DNA of 59,346 nt from Opitutia bacterium (lineage in GTDB: Bacteria > Verrucomicrobiota > Verrucomicrobiia > Opitutales > T3Sed10-336): NCBI GenBank assembly GCA_003558065.1, contig PWMU01000195.1, positions 1-59,346 on the forward strand, written 5' to 3'. The notes below the pieces were generated by a model. It was not told the origin of the DNA and did not search any database. It was given only the letters and a program-made list of their open reading frames with translations. Shown here piece by piece: positions 27,408 to 37,380 of the stretch (its first letter is position 1; each line of letters opens with the position of its first letter). The position numbers and the translations under genes were made by a program.

Positions 27408-28097
27408 ATGAAGACGAATCCTCAGCTGTCCGGGAAAACCGGAACAACCGGCTTCACCCTGATCGAGCTGCTGACAGTTATCGCCATCATCGGCATCCTG
27501 GCGGCCATACTGATTCCCGTTGTCGGTGCCGCGCGCGAACAGGCGCGCGCGGCCTCCTGCCGGAACCAGCTGCGGCAGCTCCATACCGGGTTCCTTCTGT
27601 ATGCAAACGACAACCACGATCGCTTTCCCGTCGATGCATCCGGACGGGGAACCTGGACCGAAGCCGTCGCCCCGTACCTCGGTGTGCGGGACTTGAGAAA
27701 CACCGGCGGTGGCGAAGAGCATTTTCAATGTCCTTCACGCATGGACGACACCGATAACTGGTGGTGGTGGGAATCCCATTACGGGATCAATTATTTGCTT
27801 TCGGGGCCGTGGTATTCCGACTGGCTTTACGGGGAACCCCGCAGGCTGACCGATATCGAGCTCCCGTCGCGGGTCATGGTCTTTCAGGACAACTCCCACC
27901 GCAATCGCGCCTCGATGCCCTGGGCCTTTCAGGGAAATCCCGAACGTCTGAAACAGGTGTTCGTTCACAGTGGAAGGACTCATATGGTGTTTATGGACGG
28001 TCACGTCGATGCTATGGATCAGAACGCGTACCCTCTCGATCACACTCAGGTGAGCGGTCTGGACCGTGCCCCCTACCCGTTCGGCTATCTCGATTGA
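27408..28097 (+). CDS. Prepilin-type pseudopilin, paralogue of the upstream gene
   Basis: 229 residues from ATG 27408, chosen because it gives a short basic leader (MKTNPQLSGKTGTTG) before FTLIELL. Helix ends AAILIPVVGAA, then REQARAASCRNQLRQLH, GFLLYANDNHDRFPVD, FQCPSRMDDTDNWWWW, and the ending VFVHSGRTHMVFMDGHVDAMD. The last motif (HMVFMDGHVD) is the standard ending of this family. The DNA for the leader helix is identical to the upstream gene over 35 bases, suggesting duplication or gene conversion. Confidence 0.9.
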   Translation: MKTNPQLSGKTGTTGFTLIELLTVIAIIGILAAILIPVVGAAREQARAASCRNQLRQLHTGFLLYANDNHDRFPVDASGRGTWTEAVAPYLGVRDLRNTGGGEEHFQCPSRMDDTDNWWWWESHYGINYLLSGPWYSDWLYGEPRRLTDIELPSRVMVFQDNSHRNRASMPWAFQGNPERLKQVFVHSGRTHMVFMDGHVDAMDQNAYPLDHTQVSGLDRAPYPFGYLD

Positions 28098-28104
28098 CAG
28101 AGGG

Positions 28105-28129
28105 AAAAATCCCGGGGCCGCGCCCGGGA
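28105..28129 (-). terminator. Rho-independent terminator for the hydroxyacid dehydrogenase gene
   Basis: TCCCGGG and CCCGGGA (28110-28129) are separated by GCCGCG. Read on the minus strand the stem is followed by ATTTTTCCC, so it should stop minus-strand transcription after 28173. Plus-strand transcripts of the pseudopilin genes also pass through the stem but have no U-tract there. Confidence 0.7.
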
Positions 28130-28172
28130 GTAAAACAGTCATTCCCCGGTCTTCAAGAGACTAATCTCCTTC

Positions 28173-29216
28173 CTACGTGCTCCTGTCGTAAACCTCCGGC
28201 GTGATCACTGATTTCAAAGACCCGTCCTCCAGGTAGGCTTTCAGGTTCTCCATCGCAAAGGTCCCCGCGTCGCGCCGCCGGTCCTGGGTCGGGCCGCCTT
28301 GGTGGGGGCAAAGCATGACATTCCGCAAGCCTCGCAAGGGCGAGTCAGCCGGCAGGGGTTCCTTCTCGAAGACATCCAACCCGACGTGCAGCCGACCTTC
28401 GGCGGCCAGCCGGGCCAATGCGGCCTCGTCCACGACCGCACCCCGTCCCACATTCACAAATACACCGTCTTCGGGCAAAAGCCGGAGCAATTTCTCGTCG
28501 ACGATGTGATGGTTGGCCGGAGTCTTCGGGGCGAGCTCCACCAGGACCTGGGACGAGGAAAAAAGCTCGTCCAGGCTGTTTGCACGACGCACGCCCAGGG
28601 ACTCCAAAACGTCGTCGGGCACCCGTGGGGAATAGGTGCTGATCTCAACCTCGAACGGCCGCAGGAGCGGCACGAGCTGCCGGGATATCGCTCCGAAGCC
28701 ATGCAGCCCGACGGAACGGCGAAAGAGACTGTACACCTTGCTGTCCTTCGACTTCCAGGCCCCTTCGTTGTGCATGGCGTGAGTCCAGTAAACCGTGCGC
28801 CGAAGACAGGAGAGAATCAACATCAGTGCCGCCTCGGCCACCGTCCGGCTTATGGAGTCGCCCCAGTTGGTCACCAGGAGCCCTTTCTCCAGCAGCACCC
28901 TGGGAACCATACGTTTCACGGTTCCCGTCAGGTGGCAAACGTACCGGGGATACATCTCCCCGGTATCGGCCAGACTGGCCGGAAGTGGCGGTGTCGACCA
29001 AGCCGAAACCAGAACATCAGGCCGTTCCGAGGCGAGAAAAGCTTCCCACTCCCCCGGATCCACGGACGCCGAATCGACGCGTCGAAAGCCAGGCAAAGAG
29101 GACAGCCACTCCCCGCTCTCGCCAGGTAAAAAATCGGCCCACTCCAGATCGGAAAGTACGGCCAGAATCTTGATCTTTTGTTGATTCACCCCTGAAGCAT
29201 TGGTGAAAGAAGGCAA
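28173..29216 (-). CDS. D-isomer-specific 2-hydroxyacid dehydrogenase family protein
   Basis: About 347 residues. A short N-terminal catalytic lobe is followed by the NAD domain with GLHGFGAISRQLVPLL, then the catalytic Arg in VNVGRGAVVDEAAL, the Glu in LDVFEKEPLPADSP and the His in MLCPHQGGPTQD. The substrate cannot be read from sequence. Two starts are possible, TTG 29216 (with GGAG upstream) and GTG 29189; the first is given. It is transcribed away from the unknown gene at 29,325 and the two share a promoter region that contains a perfect palindrome. Confidence 0.88.
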   Translation of the reverse strand: MPSFTNASGVNQQKIKILAVLSDLEWADFLPGESGEWLSSLPGFRRVDSASVDPGEWEAFLASERPDVLVSAWSTPPLPASLADTGEMYPRYVCHLTGTVKRMVPRVLLEKGLLVTNWGDSISRTVAEAALMLILSCLRRTVYWTHAMHNEGAWKSKDSKVYSLFRRSVGLHGFGAISRQLVPLLRPFEVEISTYSPRVPDDVLESLGVRRANSLDELFSSSQVLVELAPKTPANHHIVDEKLLRLLPEDGVFVNVGRGAVVDEAALARLAAEGRLHVGLDVFEKEPLPADSPLRGLRNVMLCPHQGGPTQDRRRDAGTFAMENLKAYLEDGSLKSVITPEVYDRST

Positions 29217-29270
29217 AGACTCCAGCCAAAACCGTTACCGAAATCAGCGAGAAAAAGGTCGCAACCCCTG

Positions 29271-29292
29271 GCACCGATTCTAGAATCGGTGC
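29271..29292. promoter_or_regulatory. Perfect 22-bp palindrome, probable operator
   Basis: The half-site GCACCGATTCT is followed directly by its exact reverse complement with no spacer. It lies between two divergent genes, 55 bp from the hydroxyacid dehydrogenase start and 32 bp before the ATG at 29325. No T-run follows on either side, so an operator for a dimeric regulator is more likely than a terminator. No regulator gene is adjacent. Confidence 0.6.
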
Positions 29293-29324
29293 TGCATTAC
29301 GATTCACCGGCGAAACACTGTTTT

Positions 29325-30101
29325 ATGACAAATCAAGGCGACCAACCCAACCCCGGCAGTTCCCGGGAGCTCAATCTGAAGAAGATGGCCGAGCAATTCG
29401 CGATCGGCCTGCAGCGTCATTTCGATATGCTCGCATTCAACCTTGCTTCCCGCGAATGCGTGACCGAGGAGGCGTACGCCCATCGCGTCCGCGTCCCACA
29501 AATCATGCCCGCCGCCTCCCTGCACCACAACTTCGAACAGATGCAGGCTTACGCCGGAGACCTGTTGTCGCGACAGCTCCTCAGCGACGCCCTCAACCTC
29601 GCCGTTCATTGCATGAACAACGCCCACCTTTTCCTCACTCTCGTTAAGGCGAAGCGGGAACACGGCGCCTTGCATCAGGATGCTCAACGCGGAGCTCAGG
29701 AGGCGCAACAGGAGTTTCTGAAGGTGCCGCTCGATCAAAAGTTCAATCGGCTCGAAGAGCGTTTCGGTATTATGTGCGAGCTGGAGGATTCCCTCGTTTC
29801 AATGGGGTTTGCCCTGCAGGCCTTGAACCAGCAGAAAGGTCTCGTCAGGGAAGCCCAACTTGACGATGACGGCCAATTGATCCTGGAACTCAAGGTCGCC
29901 AAAGCCGGAACCAGCGGGGGCGACCTCTGGCGGCGCCCGGACGACCTGGAAACTTCCAGGAAAGTCTTCAGCGAAGGGGAAAGAATCCGTTTCTCCGATA
30001 CCGAGCTTCAGAACATCCTGCTTACTATCGGCGTCTTCGGCCGCCAGCTGTTCGCTTCGGTTTCGCAATACGTCCGCGACAACCACGAGGAATCGCGGTA
30101 A
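29325..30101 (+). CDS. Conserved-looking hypothetical protein, helical
   Basis: 258 residues from ATG 29325. Not recognised. The sequence is mostly helical and soluble with no signal peptide: LKKMAEQFAIGLQRHFDML, NFEQMQAYAGDLLSRQLL, ALNLAVHCMNNAHLFL, FNRLEERFGIMCELEDSL, FALQALNQQKGLV. A stretch near residue 205 (LKVAKAGTSGGDLW) is the only low-complexity part. Codon use matches its neighbours. It follows a 22-bp palindrome and precedes a DoxX-family gene by 81 bp. A coiled or helical-bundle regulatory or scaffold role is only a guess. Confidence 0.6.
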   Translation: MTNQGDQPNPGSSRELNLKKMAEQFAIGLQRHFDMLAFNLASRECVTEEAYAHRVRVPQIMPAASLHHNFEQMQAYAGDLLSRQLLSDALNLAVHCMNNAHLFLTLVKAKREHGALHQDAQRGAQEAQQEFLKVPLDQKFNRLEERFGIMCELEDSLVSMGFALQALNQQKGLVREAQLDDDGQLILELKVAKAGTSGGDLWRRPDDLETSRKVFSEGERIRFSDTELQNILLTIGVFGRQLFASVSQYVRDNHEESR

Positions 30102-30182
30102 CAAAGCTGATTCCCCGGCGCCAGGCGATTTCCGAGGCCTTTCGTGATTGCCCGGAAAGCCCGCATTTGCTGGACTTCCGGA

Positions 30183-30620
30183 ATGAAAGCAACCGTATTC
30201 AACAAAACCCTGCCGGACCGGACATTCCGGGGAATGATCTTTCTACGTGTTGCAGTCGGTCTTATTTTCATTCTGGCCGGAATCCGCAAGTTTCTGGAAC
30301 CCGCCGAAATGGGCGCCGGCCGGTTCGCGGAAATGGGACTGCCGGCGCCTGGATTTCTCGGCCCCTTTGTCGGGCTGTGTGAATTGCTGGGCGGCCTCGG
30401 GGTTCTGCTCGGACTTTACACCCGTCTTTCCGCCCTCCCCCTGGCCATCACCATGGTCTTCGCGATCTTTCTTACAAAGCTCTCCAACTTCGCCGACGAC
30501 GGCTTCATCCAGGGCCTGCACGCCATGCGCCTCGACGGCATCCTCCTTCTGAGCAGCCTGTACCTGATCTACGCGGGTTCCGGCACCCTGGCTCTCGACC
30601 GGAGATTCCGAAGGAAATGA
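30183..30620 (+). CDS. DoxX family membrane protein
   Basis: 145 residues from ATG 30183. Four TM helices are visible: MIFLRVAVGLIFILAGI, GFLGPFVGLCELLGGLGVL, LPLAITMVFAIFL and GILLLSSLYLIYAG. The RKFLEP and CELLGGLGVLLGLYTR motifs fit DoxX/DoxD-like proteins, which are small quinone-linked or redox-related membrane proteins of mostly unknown function. It converges on the sulfite reductase gene with 78 bp between them. Confidence 0.85.
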   Translation: MKATVFNKTLPDRTFRGMIFLRVAVGLIFILAGIRKFLEPAEMGAGRFAEMGLPAPGFLGPFVGLCELLGGLGVLLGLYTRLSALPLAITMVFAIFLTKLSNFADDGFIQGLHAMRLDGILLLSSLYLIYAGSGTLALDRRFRRK

Positions 30621-30698
30621 ATCAAGACGCGGCGTTCCTCCGCCGCTAGAGCGAATGGTGCTCGGTTACCCTTATCCGAGCCGCATTCCCACTAGAGC

Positions 30699-32387
30699 CT
30701 AACCCGCCGCTACGGCCAGTTCCTTGCGCATGCAGAAATCGCCGAAGCGTTCGCCGTTTTCCCGTTCGCGGGCGTAGTCGCGGATCATCGGACGCAGCCG
30801 TTCGTAAATGTCGTCCAAGGTGATGTTGGCCGCGACCTCTGTCCCCAGGCGCGTCCCGTCGTGGCGGGCACCCAGGTAGAGATTGTATTTGCCCGGCGCC
30901 TTTCCGACAATGCCGATTTCGCCGAGGTACGGCCGCGCGCAACCGTTCGGGCAGCCGGTAATCCGTATACTGACCGCGTCATCGCGTAAACCCGCCTTCT
31001 CCAACTCGTCCTCCAATGTGGCGACCACCTCGTGCAGTATGCGCTCACTTTCCGCCAGCGCCAATCCGCAGGTCGGCAGCGCCGGGCAGGACATGGCATT
31101 GAGCCTGAGGCCGGTCTGCTCGATGGACTGATCAACAGCGTGCCGCTTCAGGATCGCCTCGATCTCGCCCTTCCGCTCGTCGGACACCCCGGTGATCATC
31201 ATGTTCTGGTTGGGCGTCAGGCGGAAATCGCCGTCGTGGATCTTCGCAATGTCGCGCAACGCGCTTTTCCAGTTCAGGCCGTCGGCGTCCTTGATACGAC
31301 CGGACAGGATAAAGGAATTGAAAACCCATTTTCCGTCGGTCCCCTGAAACCATCCGTACTGGTCCGCGTAGGAGTCGAATGAATACGGACGCGACTCCTC
31401 AAGCTCCCAGCCGAGACGGCTGTTAACCTCGCCGATAAACCAGTCGAGCCCGCCCTCTTCAATCGTGTATTTGAGACGCGCCCGCTTGCGGTCGCTGCGG
31501 TTGCCGAAATCGCGCTGGGTCGTGACCACCGCCTCCGCCACCTCCACCGCTTTGTCCACCGGGCAAAAACCGATGGGCCGCGCCAGCAGGGGATAGGTGT
31601 CCTTTTTCCCGTGGGTCATTCCCATCCCGCCGCCGGCGAGAACGTTGAAACCGGCCAGTTTCCCCTCGTTGACGATCGCAACAAAACCGAGATCCTGCGA
31701 AAAGATATCAATGTCGTTGCTCGGCGGAATGGCCATCCCGATCTTGAACTTGCGCGGCAGGTAAGTCTTGCCGTAAATCGGCTCCACTTCCTCTTTCTCC
31801 TCGGCCACCTTTTCTTCGTCGAGCCAGATTTCAAAATAGGCGCGGCTCTTCGGAGTCAGGTGATCACTTATCTTCTGCGCGACCCGCTGAACCTCTTCAT
31901 GAACGGAGGAAGCGAAGGGATTCGGGTGGCACATCACGTTGCGGTTGACGTCCCCGCAAGCCGAAATGGTATCCATTCCGGCCGCGTAGAGCGTCTGAAT
32001 GGTCGGCTTCAGATTGCCCTTGAGCACCCCGTGAAGCTGAAACGCCTGGCGGGTGGTCAGCCGAATGGTGCCATTGCCGTGTTTGTCGGCAAGTTCGTCC
32101 ACTGTGAGGTATTGCCCGGGTGTCACGATGCCGCCCACCGCCCGGATACGCATCATGAAACTGAAAGCCCGTTCCAGCTTCGCCTTGCGACGCTCCATCC
32201 GTTTGTCCCGGTCGTCCTGCTGGTAAAGTCCGTGAAACTTGGACACCTGCGTGTCATCGGACGCGATCGCGCCGGTACTTTCGTCGGCAAGACTCTCCAG
32301 GAGCGTGCCACGCAGGTTGCGGCTCGCCGCCTTTATTTCCTCGACCTTCGAGGGCTTTTTTTCAGGTGCTTGGCTTTCCGAAATCAT
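30699..32387 (-). CDS. cysI: Assimilatory sulfite reductase hemoprotein (CysI-like)
   Basis: 562 residues. The repeat structure of nitrite/sulfite reductases is clear: GTIRLTTRQAFQLHGV, AGGGMGMTHGKKDTYPLLA, FRLTPNQNMMITGV, and the siroheme/[4Fe-4S] ligands MSCPALPTCGLALAESER (Cys-x5-Cys) and ITGCPNGCARPYLGEIG (Cys-x3-Cys) with GKAPGKYNLYLGA. It reduces sulfite to sulfide with six electrons. The length and the VGKAPGKYNL motif match the NADPH-linked beta subunit, but no CysJ flavoprotein is adjacent, so the electron donor is unknown. Confidence 0.93.
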   Translation of the reverse strand: MISESQAPEKKPSKVEEIKAASRNLRGTLLESLADESTGAIASDDTQVSKFHGLYQQDDRDKRMERRKAKLERAFSFMMRIRAVGGIVTPGQYLTVDELADKHGNGTIRLTTRQAFQLHGVLKGNLKPTIQTLYAAGMDTISACGDVNRNVMCHPNPFASSVHEEVQRVAQKISDHLTPKSRAYFEIWLDEEKVAEEKEEVEPIYGKTYLPRKFKIGMAIPPSNDIDIFSQDLGFVAIVNEGKLAGFNVLAGGGMGMTHGKKDTYPLLARPIGFCPVDKAVEVAEAVVTTQRDFGNRSDRKRARLKYTIEEGGLDWFIGEVNSRLGWELEESRPYSFDSYADQYGWFQGTDGKWVFNSFILSGRIKDADGLNWKSALRDIAKIHDGDFRLTPNQNMMITGVSDERKGEIEAILKRHAVDQSIEQTGLRLNAMSCPALPTCGLALAESERILHEVVATLEDELEKAGLRDDAVSIRITGCPNGCARPYLGEIGIVGKAPGKYNLYLGARHDGTRLGTEVAANITLDDIYERLRPMIRDYARERENGERFGDFCMRKELAVAAG

Positions 32388-32794
32388 AATTACAGAAAAC
32401 GTAAACTCACCTTTCCCGCTCCCGCAAGTGTTTTTTTAGTACCTAAGGTGATTTACTCAAGATAATGCGGATTCGAAGGGGGGAATCGTGGACGGAGCGT
32501 GAGTATCGCAAGACAGGCGGGGAAGGACTCGCCTGAGGGAGCGGTTGGATCCCACAGCGACTCACGGTACACCGCCGTCCGGGCAATCCCGAGCCTGCCG
32601 GACAGGACGGCTCACGGCTCAGCTGGAAGGCGGAATCTCAGTCCCGCAGGAGTGACAAGCCCCCTTTTCCAACGGCGGTGAGGTGAACGCAGGGACCTTG
32701 CTCAGGATCGATGGCTATGACGTGCTCCCGGAGGCGCCCGGCTCCCGGTCCCCTGGCGAAGAGTGGAATCAGCTGGTTGGTGAGAGTCAAAAAA
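32388..32794. other. Intergenic region between clpB and cysI
   Basis: 407 bp without a convincing gene. It contains a GC-rich structured stretch (32,481-32,664, annotated separately) with a strong hairpin: GTCCGG and CCGGAC near 32577-32602 enclosed by CCGTCC/GGACGG. The part just before cysI is AT-rich and likely carries its promoter. I compared it with cobalamin, TPP and SAM riboswitch consensus sequences and found only partial matches. Confidence 0.5.
32481..32664 (+). repeat. Dispersed intergenic element, copy A
   Basis: About 184 bp that matches an element at 42,511-42,683 in the opposite orientation. Shared landmarks occur in the same order: GGGAATCGTGGAC (copy B GGGAGTCGTGAAC), GGGAGCGGTT identical 56 bp later (53 in B), a CGGAAT block about 90 bp after that (84 in B), and AGCCCCC about 120 bp on (112 in B). 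Between them copy A has a strong GC-rich hairpin. Non-coding repeat or RNA; function unknown. Confidence 0.5.
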
Positions 32795-35395
32795 TCAATC
32801 CGCGGGCGGTTCCGGTTTCATCAGGAGCTGGTCATTCTCAACCTCGAACCGCACTTTGCAGCCTTCGGCAATCTCGCCGCCGATAAGCCCGCGGGCGAGT
32901 TTGTTTTCGACCTGCTTCTGGAGGAATCGCTTGAGCGGACGGGCGCCGTAGACCGGATCGTAGCCCTTTTCGCCCACCCACCGGCGCGCGTGCTCGTCGA
33001 GTTCCACCTCGATGCGCCGGTCGGCCAGGCGCTCGTTGAGGTCGACCAGGAGCAGATTGACGATCAAGCTGATTTCCTCGAGCGACAGCGGTTTGAAGAG
33101 AATCATGTCGTCGACCCTGTTGAGAAACTCGGGACGGAATCCGGCCCTGAGCTCGGCGAATACCTGCTCGCGCACCGATTCCGGGATGCTGTGGCCGGTC
33201 ACGCCTTCGGTGAGGAAGCGACTGCCGACATTGGAGGTCATGATAATGACCGTGTTCTTGAAATCGATCGTGCGCCCGTGCGAGTCGGTGATCCGTCCGT
33301 CGTCCAGCACCTGTAACAGGACGTTGAATACATCATTGTGGGCCTTCTCGATCTCGTCGAAAAGAATGACGGAGTACGGCTTTCTGCGGACCGCCTCGGA
33401 AAGCTGCCCGCCCTCTTCGTAGCCGACATACCCGGGCGGCGCCCCGATCATGCGGGCCACCGAGTGTTTTTCCATGTACTCGGACATATCGATCCGGATC
33501 ATGTTGTTCTCCGAATCAAAAAGGGTACGGGCCAACGTTTTGGCCAGCTCGGTCTTCCCCACCCCGGTGGGACCCAGGAAAATGAAGCTGCCGATCGGGC
33601 GACGGGGATCCTTGATGCCGGAGCGGGCGCGCAGGATGGCTTCCGAGACAGCGGCGACGGGCTCGTCCTGGCCCACCACCCGCTCGTGCAGCACCTCTTC
33701 CAGGCGAAGCAGTTTTTCCTTCTCGCCTTCGAGGAGCCGGGTCACCGGAATGCCGGTCCACTTGGAGATGATTTCGGCAATCTCCTCCTGGGAAACCTCT
33801 TCCTTGAGGAGCACCTTTTCCTTCTGCGTCTCCTCGCTGCGTTTCAGTTGCTCTTCGAGCTGGGGAAGCTTTCCGTGCCGCAACTCGGCCAGTTTATTCA
33901 GGTCGTAATTGCGCTCGGCGCGCTCCATTTCCAGCTTCACCTCGTCAATTTCACCGCGGATCTTCTGGACCTTCTGGACCTCCTCCTTCTCCTCTTCCCA
34001 TTGCCGCCGCAACGTATCCGCTTTCTCGCGGGCCTCGGCCAGTTCCTTTTTCAAGGTCTCGAGACGCTGCTTGCTGGCCTCGTCCTTCTCCTGTTTCAGC
34101 GCGGCTTCCTCAATCTCGAGCTGCATGACCTTGCGGGTCAATTCGTCGAGCTCCGTCGGCATGCTGTCCATTTCGGTCCGGATCATGGCGCAGGCCTCGT
34201 CGACCAGGTCGATGGCCTTGTCCGGAAGGAAGCGGTCGGTGATGTAACGGTTGGAAAGGACGGCGGCGTTCACCAGGGCGTTGTCCTGGATGCGAACTCC
34301 GTGATGAAGCTCGAAGCGTTCGCGCAGGCCGCGGAGGATGGAAACGGTATCCTCGACGGTGGGCTGATCGACCGTAACAGTCTGGAACCGGCGCTCGAGA
34401 GCGGCGTCTTTTTCGATATTCTTGCGATACTCGTCGAGTGTCGTCGCGCCGATACAATGGAGTTCTCCCCGGGCCAGCATCGGTTTGAGCATATTGCCCG
34501 CATCGATCGCGCCCTCGGCCTTGCCGGCCCCCACGATAGTGTGTAATTCATCGATAAAGAGCAGTATGCGTCCCTCGCTGTTTTTGATTTCCTGAAGAAC
34601 GGCTTTGAGCCGCTCCTCAAATTCCCCGCGGTACTTGGCGCCGGCCAGCAGGGATCCCATGTCGAGTGCGAAGATCGTCTTGTCTTTCAACCCTTCGGGC
34701 ACGTCGCCCCGAACCACGCGTTGAGCGAGCCCCTCGACGATCGCGGTCTTCCCCACCCCGGGTTCGCCGATCAGGACCGGGTTGTTCTTGGTCTTGCGCG
34801 AGAGGATTCGAATGACCCGGCGGATTTCGGAATCGCGTCCGATGACCGGATCGATCTTCCCCTTCTTCACCATCTGCACCAGATCGACCCCGTATTTTTC
34901 GAGCGCCTCGTAGGTCGCTTCGGGATTGCGGCTCGTCACGCGCTGGCTCCCCCGCACCTCGGTGAGGGTCTTGAGCACTTTCTTCCGGTCGAGAGCGAAA
35001 CTTTCCAGGAGCTTCTTCAAAGCGGCCGGTTTAGCCGCCTCCAGAAGCCCGAGAAATAAATGTTCGGCACTTACAAATTCGTCCTTGAGGCTCGCTGCCT
35101 CCTTTTCCGCCCGGGTCAGCACATCATTGAAGGCTTGCGTGACGTAAATCTTCGAGGTATCGACGCTCCCGGTCACTTTGGGAAGCCTGTCGAGCTCCCG
35201 GCCGAGCGCCAGTTCAAGGGCGTTCGGGGTCACATCCATCTTCTTGAGCAGGCTCGGAACGATGCCGTTATCCTGCTCCAGAAGGGCCGCCAACAGGTGC
35301 AGCGTGTCCACTTCGTTATGGTTGCGACGGCGCGCCTGCTGCTGCGCGTCCATGATCGATTTCTGGGCGTTTTCAGTAAGTTTGTTCGAATCCAT
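32795..35395 (-). CDS. clpB: ATP-dependent disaggregase ClpB
   Basis: 866 residues, the usual length. N-terminal Clp repeat domain, first AAA+ ring with GEPGVGKTA and [15 protein letters not shown], a long coiled-coil middle domain (about 400-525, rich in Glu/Lys/Arg), second AAA+ ring with [28 protein letters not shown] pore loop and [11 protein letters not shown]. With DnaK/DnaJ/GrpE it dissolves protein aggregates after heat stress. No IGF/L loop for ClpP binding is seen, as expected for ClpB. The region upstream has no chaperone genes. Confidence 0.97.
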   Translation of the reverse strand: MDSNKLTENAQKSIMDAQQQARRRNHNEVDTLHLLAALLEQDNGIVPSLLKKMDVTPNALELALGRELDRLPKVTGSVDTSKIYVTQAFNDVLTRAEKEAASLKDEFVSAEHLFLGLLEAAKPAALKKLLESFALDRKKVLKTLTEVRGSQRVTSRNPEATYEALEKYGVDLVQMVKKGKIDPVIGRDSEIRRVIRILSRKTKNNPVLIGEPGVGKTAIVEGLAQRVVRGDVPEGLKDKTIFALDMGSLLAGAKYRGEFEERLKAVLQEIKNSEGRILLFIDELHTIVGAGKAEGAIDAGNMLKPMLARGELHCIGATTLDEYRKNIEKDAALERRFQTVTVDQPTVEDTVSILRGLRERFELHHGVRIQDNALVNAAVLSNRYITDRFLPDKAIDLVDEACAMIRTEMDSMPTELDELTRKVMQLEIEEAALKQEKDEASKQRLETLKKELAEAREKADTLRRQWEEEKEEVQKVQKIRGEIDEVKLEMERAERNYDLNKLAELRHGKLPQLEEQLKRSEETQKEKVLLKEEVSQEEIAEIISKWTGIPVTRLLEGEKEKLLRLEEVLHERVVGQDEPVAAVSEAILRARSGIKDPRRPIGSFIFLGPTGVGKTELAKTLARTLFDSENNMIRIDMSEYMEKHSVARMIGAPPGYVGYEEGGQLSEAVRRKPYSVILFDEIEKAHNDVFNVLLQVLDDGRITDSHGRTIDFKNTVIIMTSNVGSRFLTEGVTGHSIPESVREQVFAELRAGFRPEFLNRVDDMILFKPLSLEEISLIVNLLLVDLNERLADRRIEVELDEHARRWVGEKGYDPVYGARPLKRFLQKQVENKLARGLIGGEIAEGCKVRFEVENDQLLMKPEPPAD

Positions 35396-35876
35396 AAAAA
35401 ATCCTTTCTCCTGTAGAGCTTCGTTTTCTTTACGCGATTCTTCTGCAGGAAGCGTTCCCTTTCGAAACCCTCGACGGCAGAAGACTCATCATTTTGCAAG
35501 TAACTTTTCACCAAACTATTAAGAAGATTATCCGGATCCACTTCTCCCGTGAGCAAAGAAACGAAGTGAGTCAGAATGTCCCTCGCACAATCCAGGGAGC
35601 GCGTTTCTGTCACGGTGGTGGCTTTCCGGACCGGAGCGCGCCCGCCCACCCCGAATCCCGGCAGGACGCCGACGGCCGGGCAGCTCCTCAGCCAAATAGT
35701 GGAACATCAAGGCCGGTCGGGGCTCCGGACTGCAGATCCGGGATCCCGAGGGCAAGGAACATTGGCGCCCGGATCGTGTTTGTAGTTAGAAGGTTCCGCG
35801 CCCGGCATACCGGACGGAAGAAAAGAAAACCCCGTTTCGCCTTTTACGGGAAAGAATAACATTTTATGCTGACATC
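35396..35876. other. Divergent intergenic region between clpB and the histidine kinase
   Basis: 481 bp. The 170 bp nearest clpB are AT-rich compared with the surroundings and probably carry its promoter. A minus-strand open frame here (about 35,400-35,597, starting GTG ACAGAA) reads like protein (DILTHFVSLLTGEVDPDN) but runs into clpB out of frame, so I do not call it. At the other end TTTACG and TATGCT about 16 bp apart (35,843-35,870) could be the kinase promoter, placing the transcript start almost on its GTG. Confidence 0.4.
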
Positions 35877-37376
35877 GTGTTGAGGAAAAAAATCACCGCC
35901 AATACCAGCCTTCCCGTGCGGCTTCTGCTGTTCATGGTGCTGCCCCTGCTTCTGTCCCTGCTCGGCCTCGGGTACCTGGCGCTTGCACGATTGGAAAACC
36001 AGGTCGAGTCCCAAATGCAAAAGGATGTCGAGTTGGTTGCCCGGGCGGTGCAGGGTCCTTTGAGCCGGTCCCTCGAACGGGAGCGTGGGGGAACGGTCCA
36101 GGAAACACTGGATTCGGTCTTCGACATCGGCCGCATCTACGGCGCCTACCTTTACAGTGAACGGGGTGAAGTGATGGCTGCGGCGGGAACCGTATCCACC
36201 AACAGGCAATTGGAAGACCGGATTACGCGGGTGGTGGAAACCGAAAGGCGCACGGGCGAGTACGGGCAGGTGGACGGCCGCGAGGTCTACTCCTACTTCG
36301 TCCCCTTGAAAGGTTCGAACGGGCAGGTCATCGGTCTGCTTCAGATCGCCCGCCGTCAAAGCGAAATCCAGGAATACCTGAACGAAGTCCGCGGCATCAC
36401 GGTTTTTTACCTGCTGGTCGGCACCGGGCTGATGTCGGGGATTATTCTCTTCGGCTACCATGGAGCCATGGGCCGGTCTCTCGGAAAGCTCCGCAAATCA
36501 ATGAGCCGGGTGCGCGAAGGCGACCGGAATCACCGCGCTTCCGGCGACGGCCCCCGGGAAATTTCGGAACTTGCGAAATCGCTCAACCGGATGCTGGATT
36601 CCATCGTCGCGGCCGAACGGAAGATCGAGGAAGGCCGCGTCGCCCAGGCCGACCTGACTGAAAAGTTAAAGTCGTCTCAGAAGCTGGCGGCCCTCGGCGA
36701 GATGGCAGCCGGCGTCGCCCATGAACTGGGGACCCCTCTCAGTGTTCTGGACGGAAAAGCCCAGCGGGCGATGCGCCCCTCCCGGAAACCGGAGGAAATC
36801 CAGGGCTACCTCAATGAAATTCGCGAAGATGTGCGCGCGATGGAGAATATCGTTCGCCAGCTCCTCGAATTCGGACGCCAGTCCAACGGCCGTTATCACC
36901 GGATCCGGGCCGACCAGGCGGCCGAACGTGCACGCAGGAACGCCGAACAGACCGTGGAACGCAAAGGCTGCCTGCTGCAATTGACCGGACCGATCCCCGG
37001 GCCTCAATTGGTCGGTGATCCGATACGCATCGAGCTCGCCTTGAAGAACCTCTTTCAGAACGCCTTGCAGGCCTCGGCGGACGGCGTGGTTCATGTCACC
37101 TGGAAACAGAATGGCGAAGAGGGAATCACGTTCACGGTCTCCGACAACGGTCCCGGGATCCCGCCGGAAATGAGGGAAAAGATCTTCACCCCCTTCTTCA
37201 CGACCAAAGAAAGCCAGCGCGGCCGCGGCCTCGGACTGGCGATCGTTCAACAGGTGGTGACCGAACACCACGGCCGGGTCAATGTCACTGAATCGCTGTC
37301 GGGCGGCGCCTGCTTCCACCTGTATTTTCCCTTGTCCCGCCCGGAGAAAACCCTCGTAACAGTGAACCCGGAATAG
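35877..37376 (+). CDS. NtrB-like sensor histidine kinase
   Basis: 499 residues, GTG start. TM1 at about 14-35 ([21 protein letters not shown]), a periplasmic sensor domain at about 36-175, TM2 at about 176-200, a HAMP segment ([16 protein letters not shown]), then the H-box [15 protein letters not shown] with His282, the N-box [10 protein letters not shown], and ATP-lid motifs [12 protein letters not shown] and [14 protein letters not shown]. It autophosphorylates on His282 and passes the phosphate to the sigma54-type response regulator that begins 4 bp downstream. The sensor domain resembles no ligand-binding domain I can name. Confidence 0.93.
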   Translation: MLRKKITANTSLPVRLLLFMVLPLLLSLLGLGYLALARLENQVESQMQKDVELVARAVQGPLSRSLERERGGTVQETLDSVFDIGRIYGAYLYSERGEVMAAAGTVSTNRQLEDRITRVVETERRTGEYGQVDGREVYSYFVPLKGSNGQVIGLLQIARRQSEIQEYLNEVRGITVFYLLVGTGLMSGIILFGYHGAMGRSLGKLRKSMSRVREGDRNHRASGDGPREISELAKSLNRMLDSIVAAERKIEEGRVAQADLTEKLKSSQKLAALGEMAAGVAHELGTPLSVLDGKAQRAMRPSRKPEEIQGYLNEIREDVRAMENIVRQLLEFGRQSNGRYHRIRADQAAERARRNAEQTVERKGCLLQLTGPIPGPQLVGDPIRIELALKNLFQNALQASADGVVHVTWKQNGEEGITFTVSDNGPGIPPEMREKIFTPFFTTKESQRGRGLGLAIVQQVVTEHHGRVNVTESLSGGACFHLYFPLSRPEKTLVTVNPE

Positions 37377-37380
37377 AATC

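Noticed and set aside
30628-30648. Terminator between the DoxX gene and cysI
   Set aside because: A GCGGCG/CGCCGC hairpin exists but has no T-run on either side.
32560-32720. Possible cobalamin or TPP riboswitch between clpB and cysI
   Set aside because: Fragments such as AGTCCCGCAGGAGTGAC and CTGAGATT resemble parts of the consensus sequences, but the remaining conserved blocks are missing and no cobalamin or thiamine gene follows.
33338-34546. 402-codon plus-strand frame inside clpB
   Set aside because: Leu/Gly/His-rich antisense of a Glu/Lys/Arg-rich region of a highly conserved gene.
35400-35649. Possible small minus-strand gene upstream of clpB
   Set aside because: The reading is protein-like over about 60 residues but continues out of frame into clpB and has no plausible stop or family; more likely the AT-rich leader of clpB.
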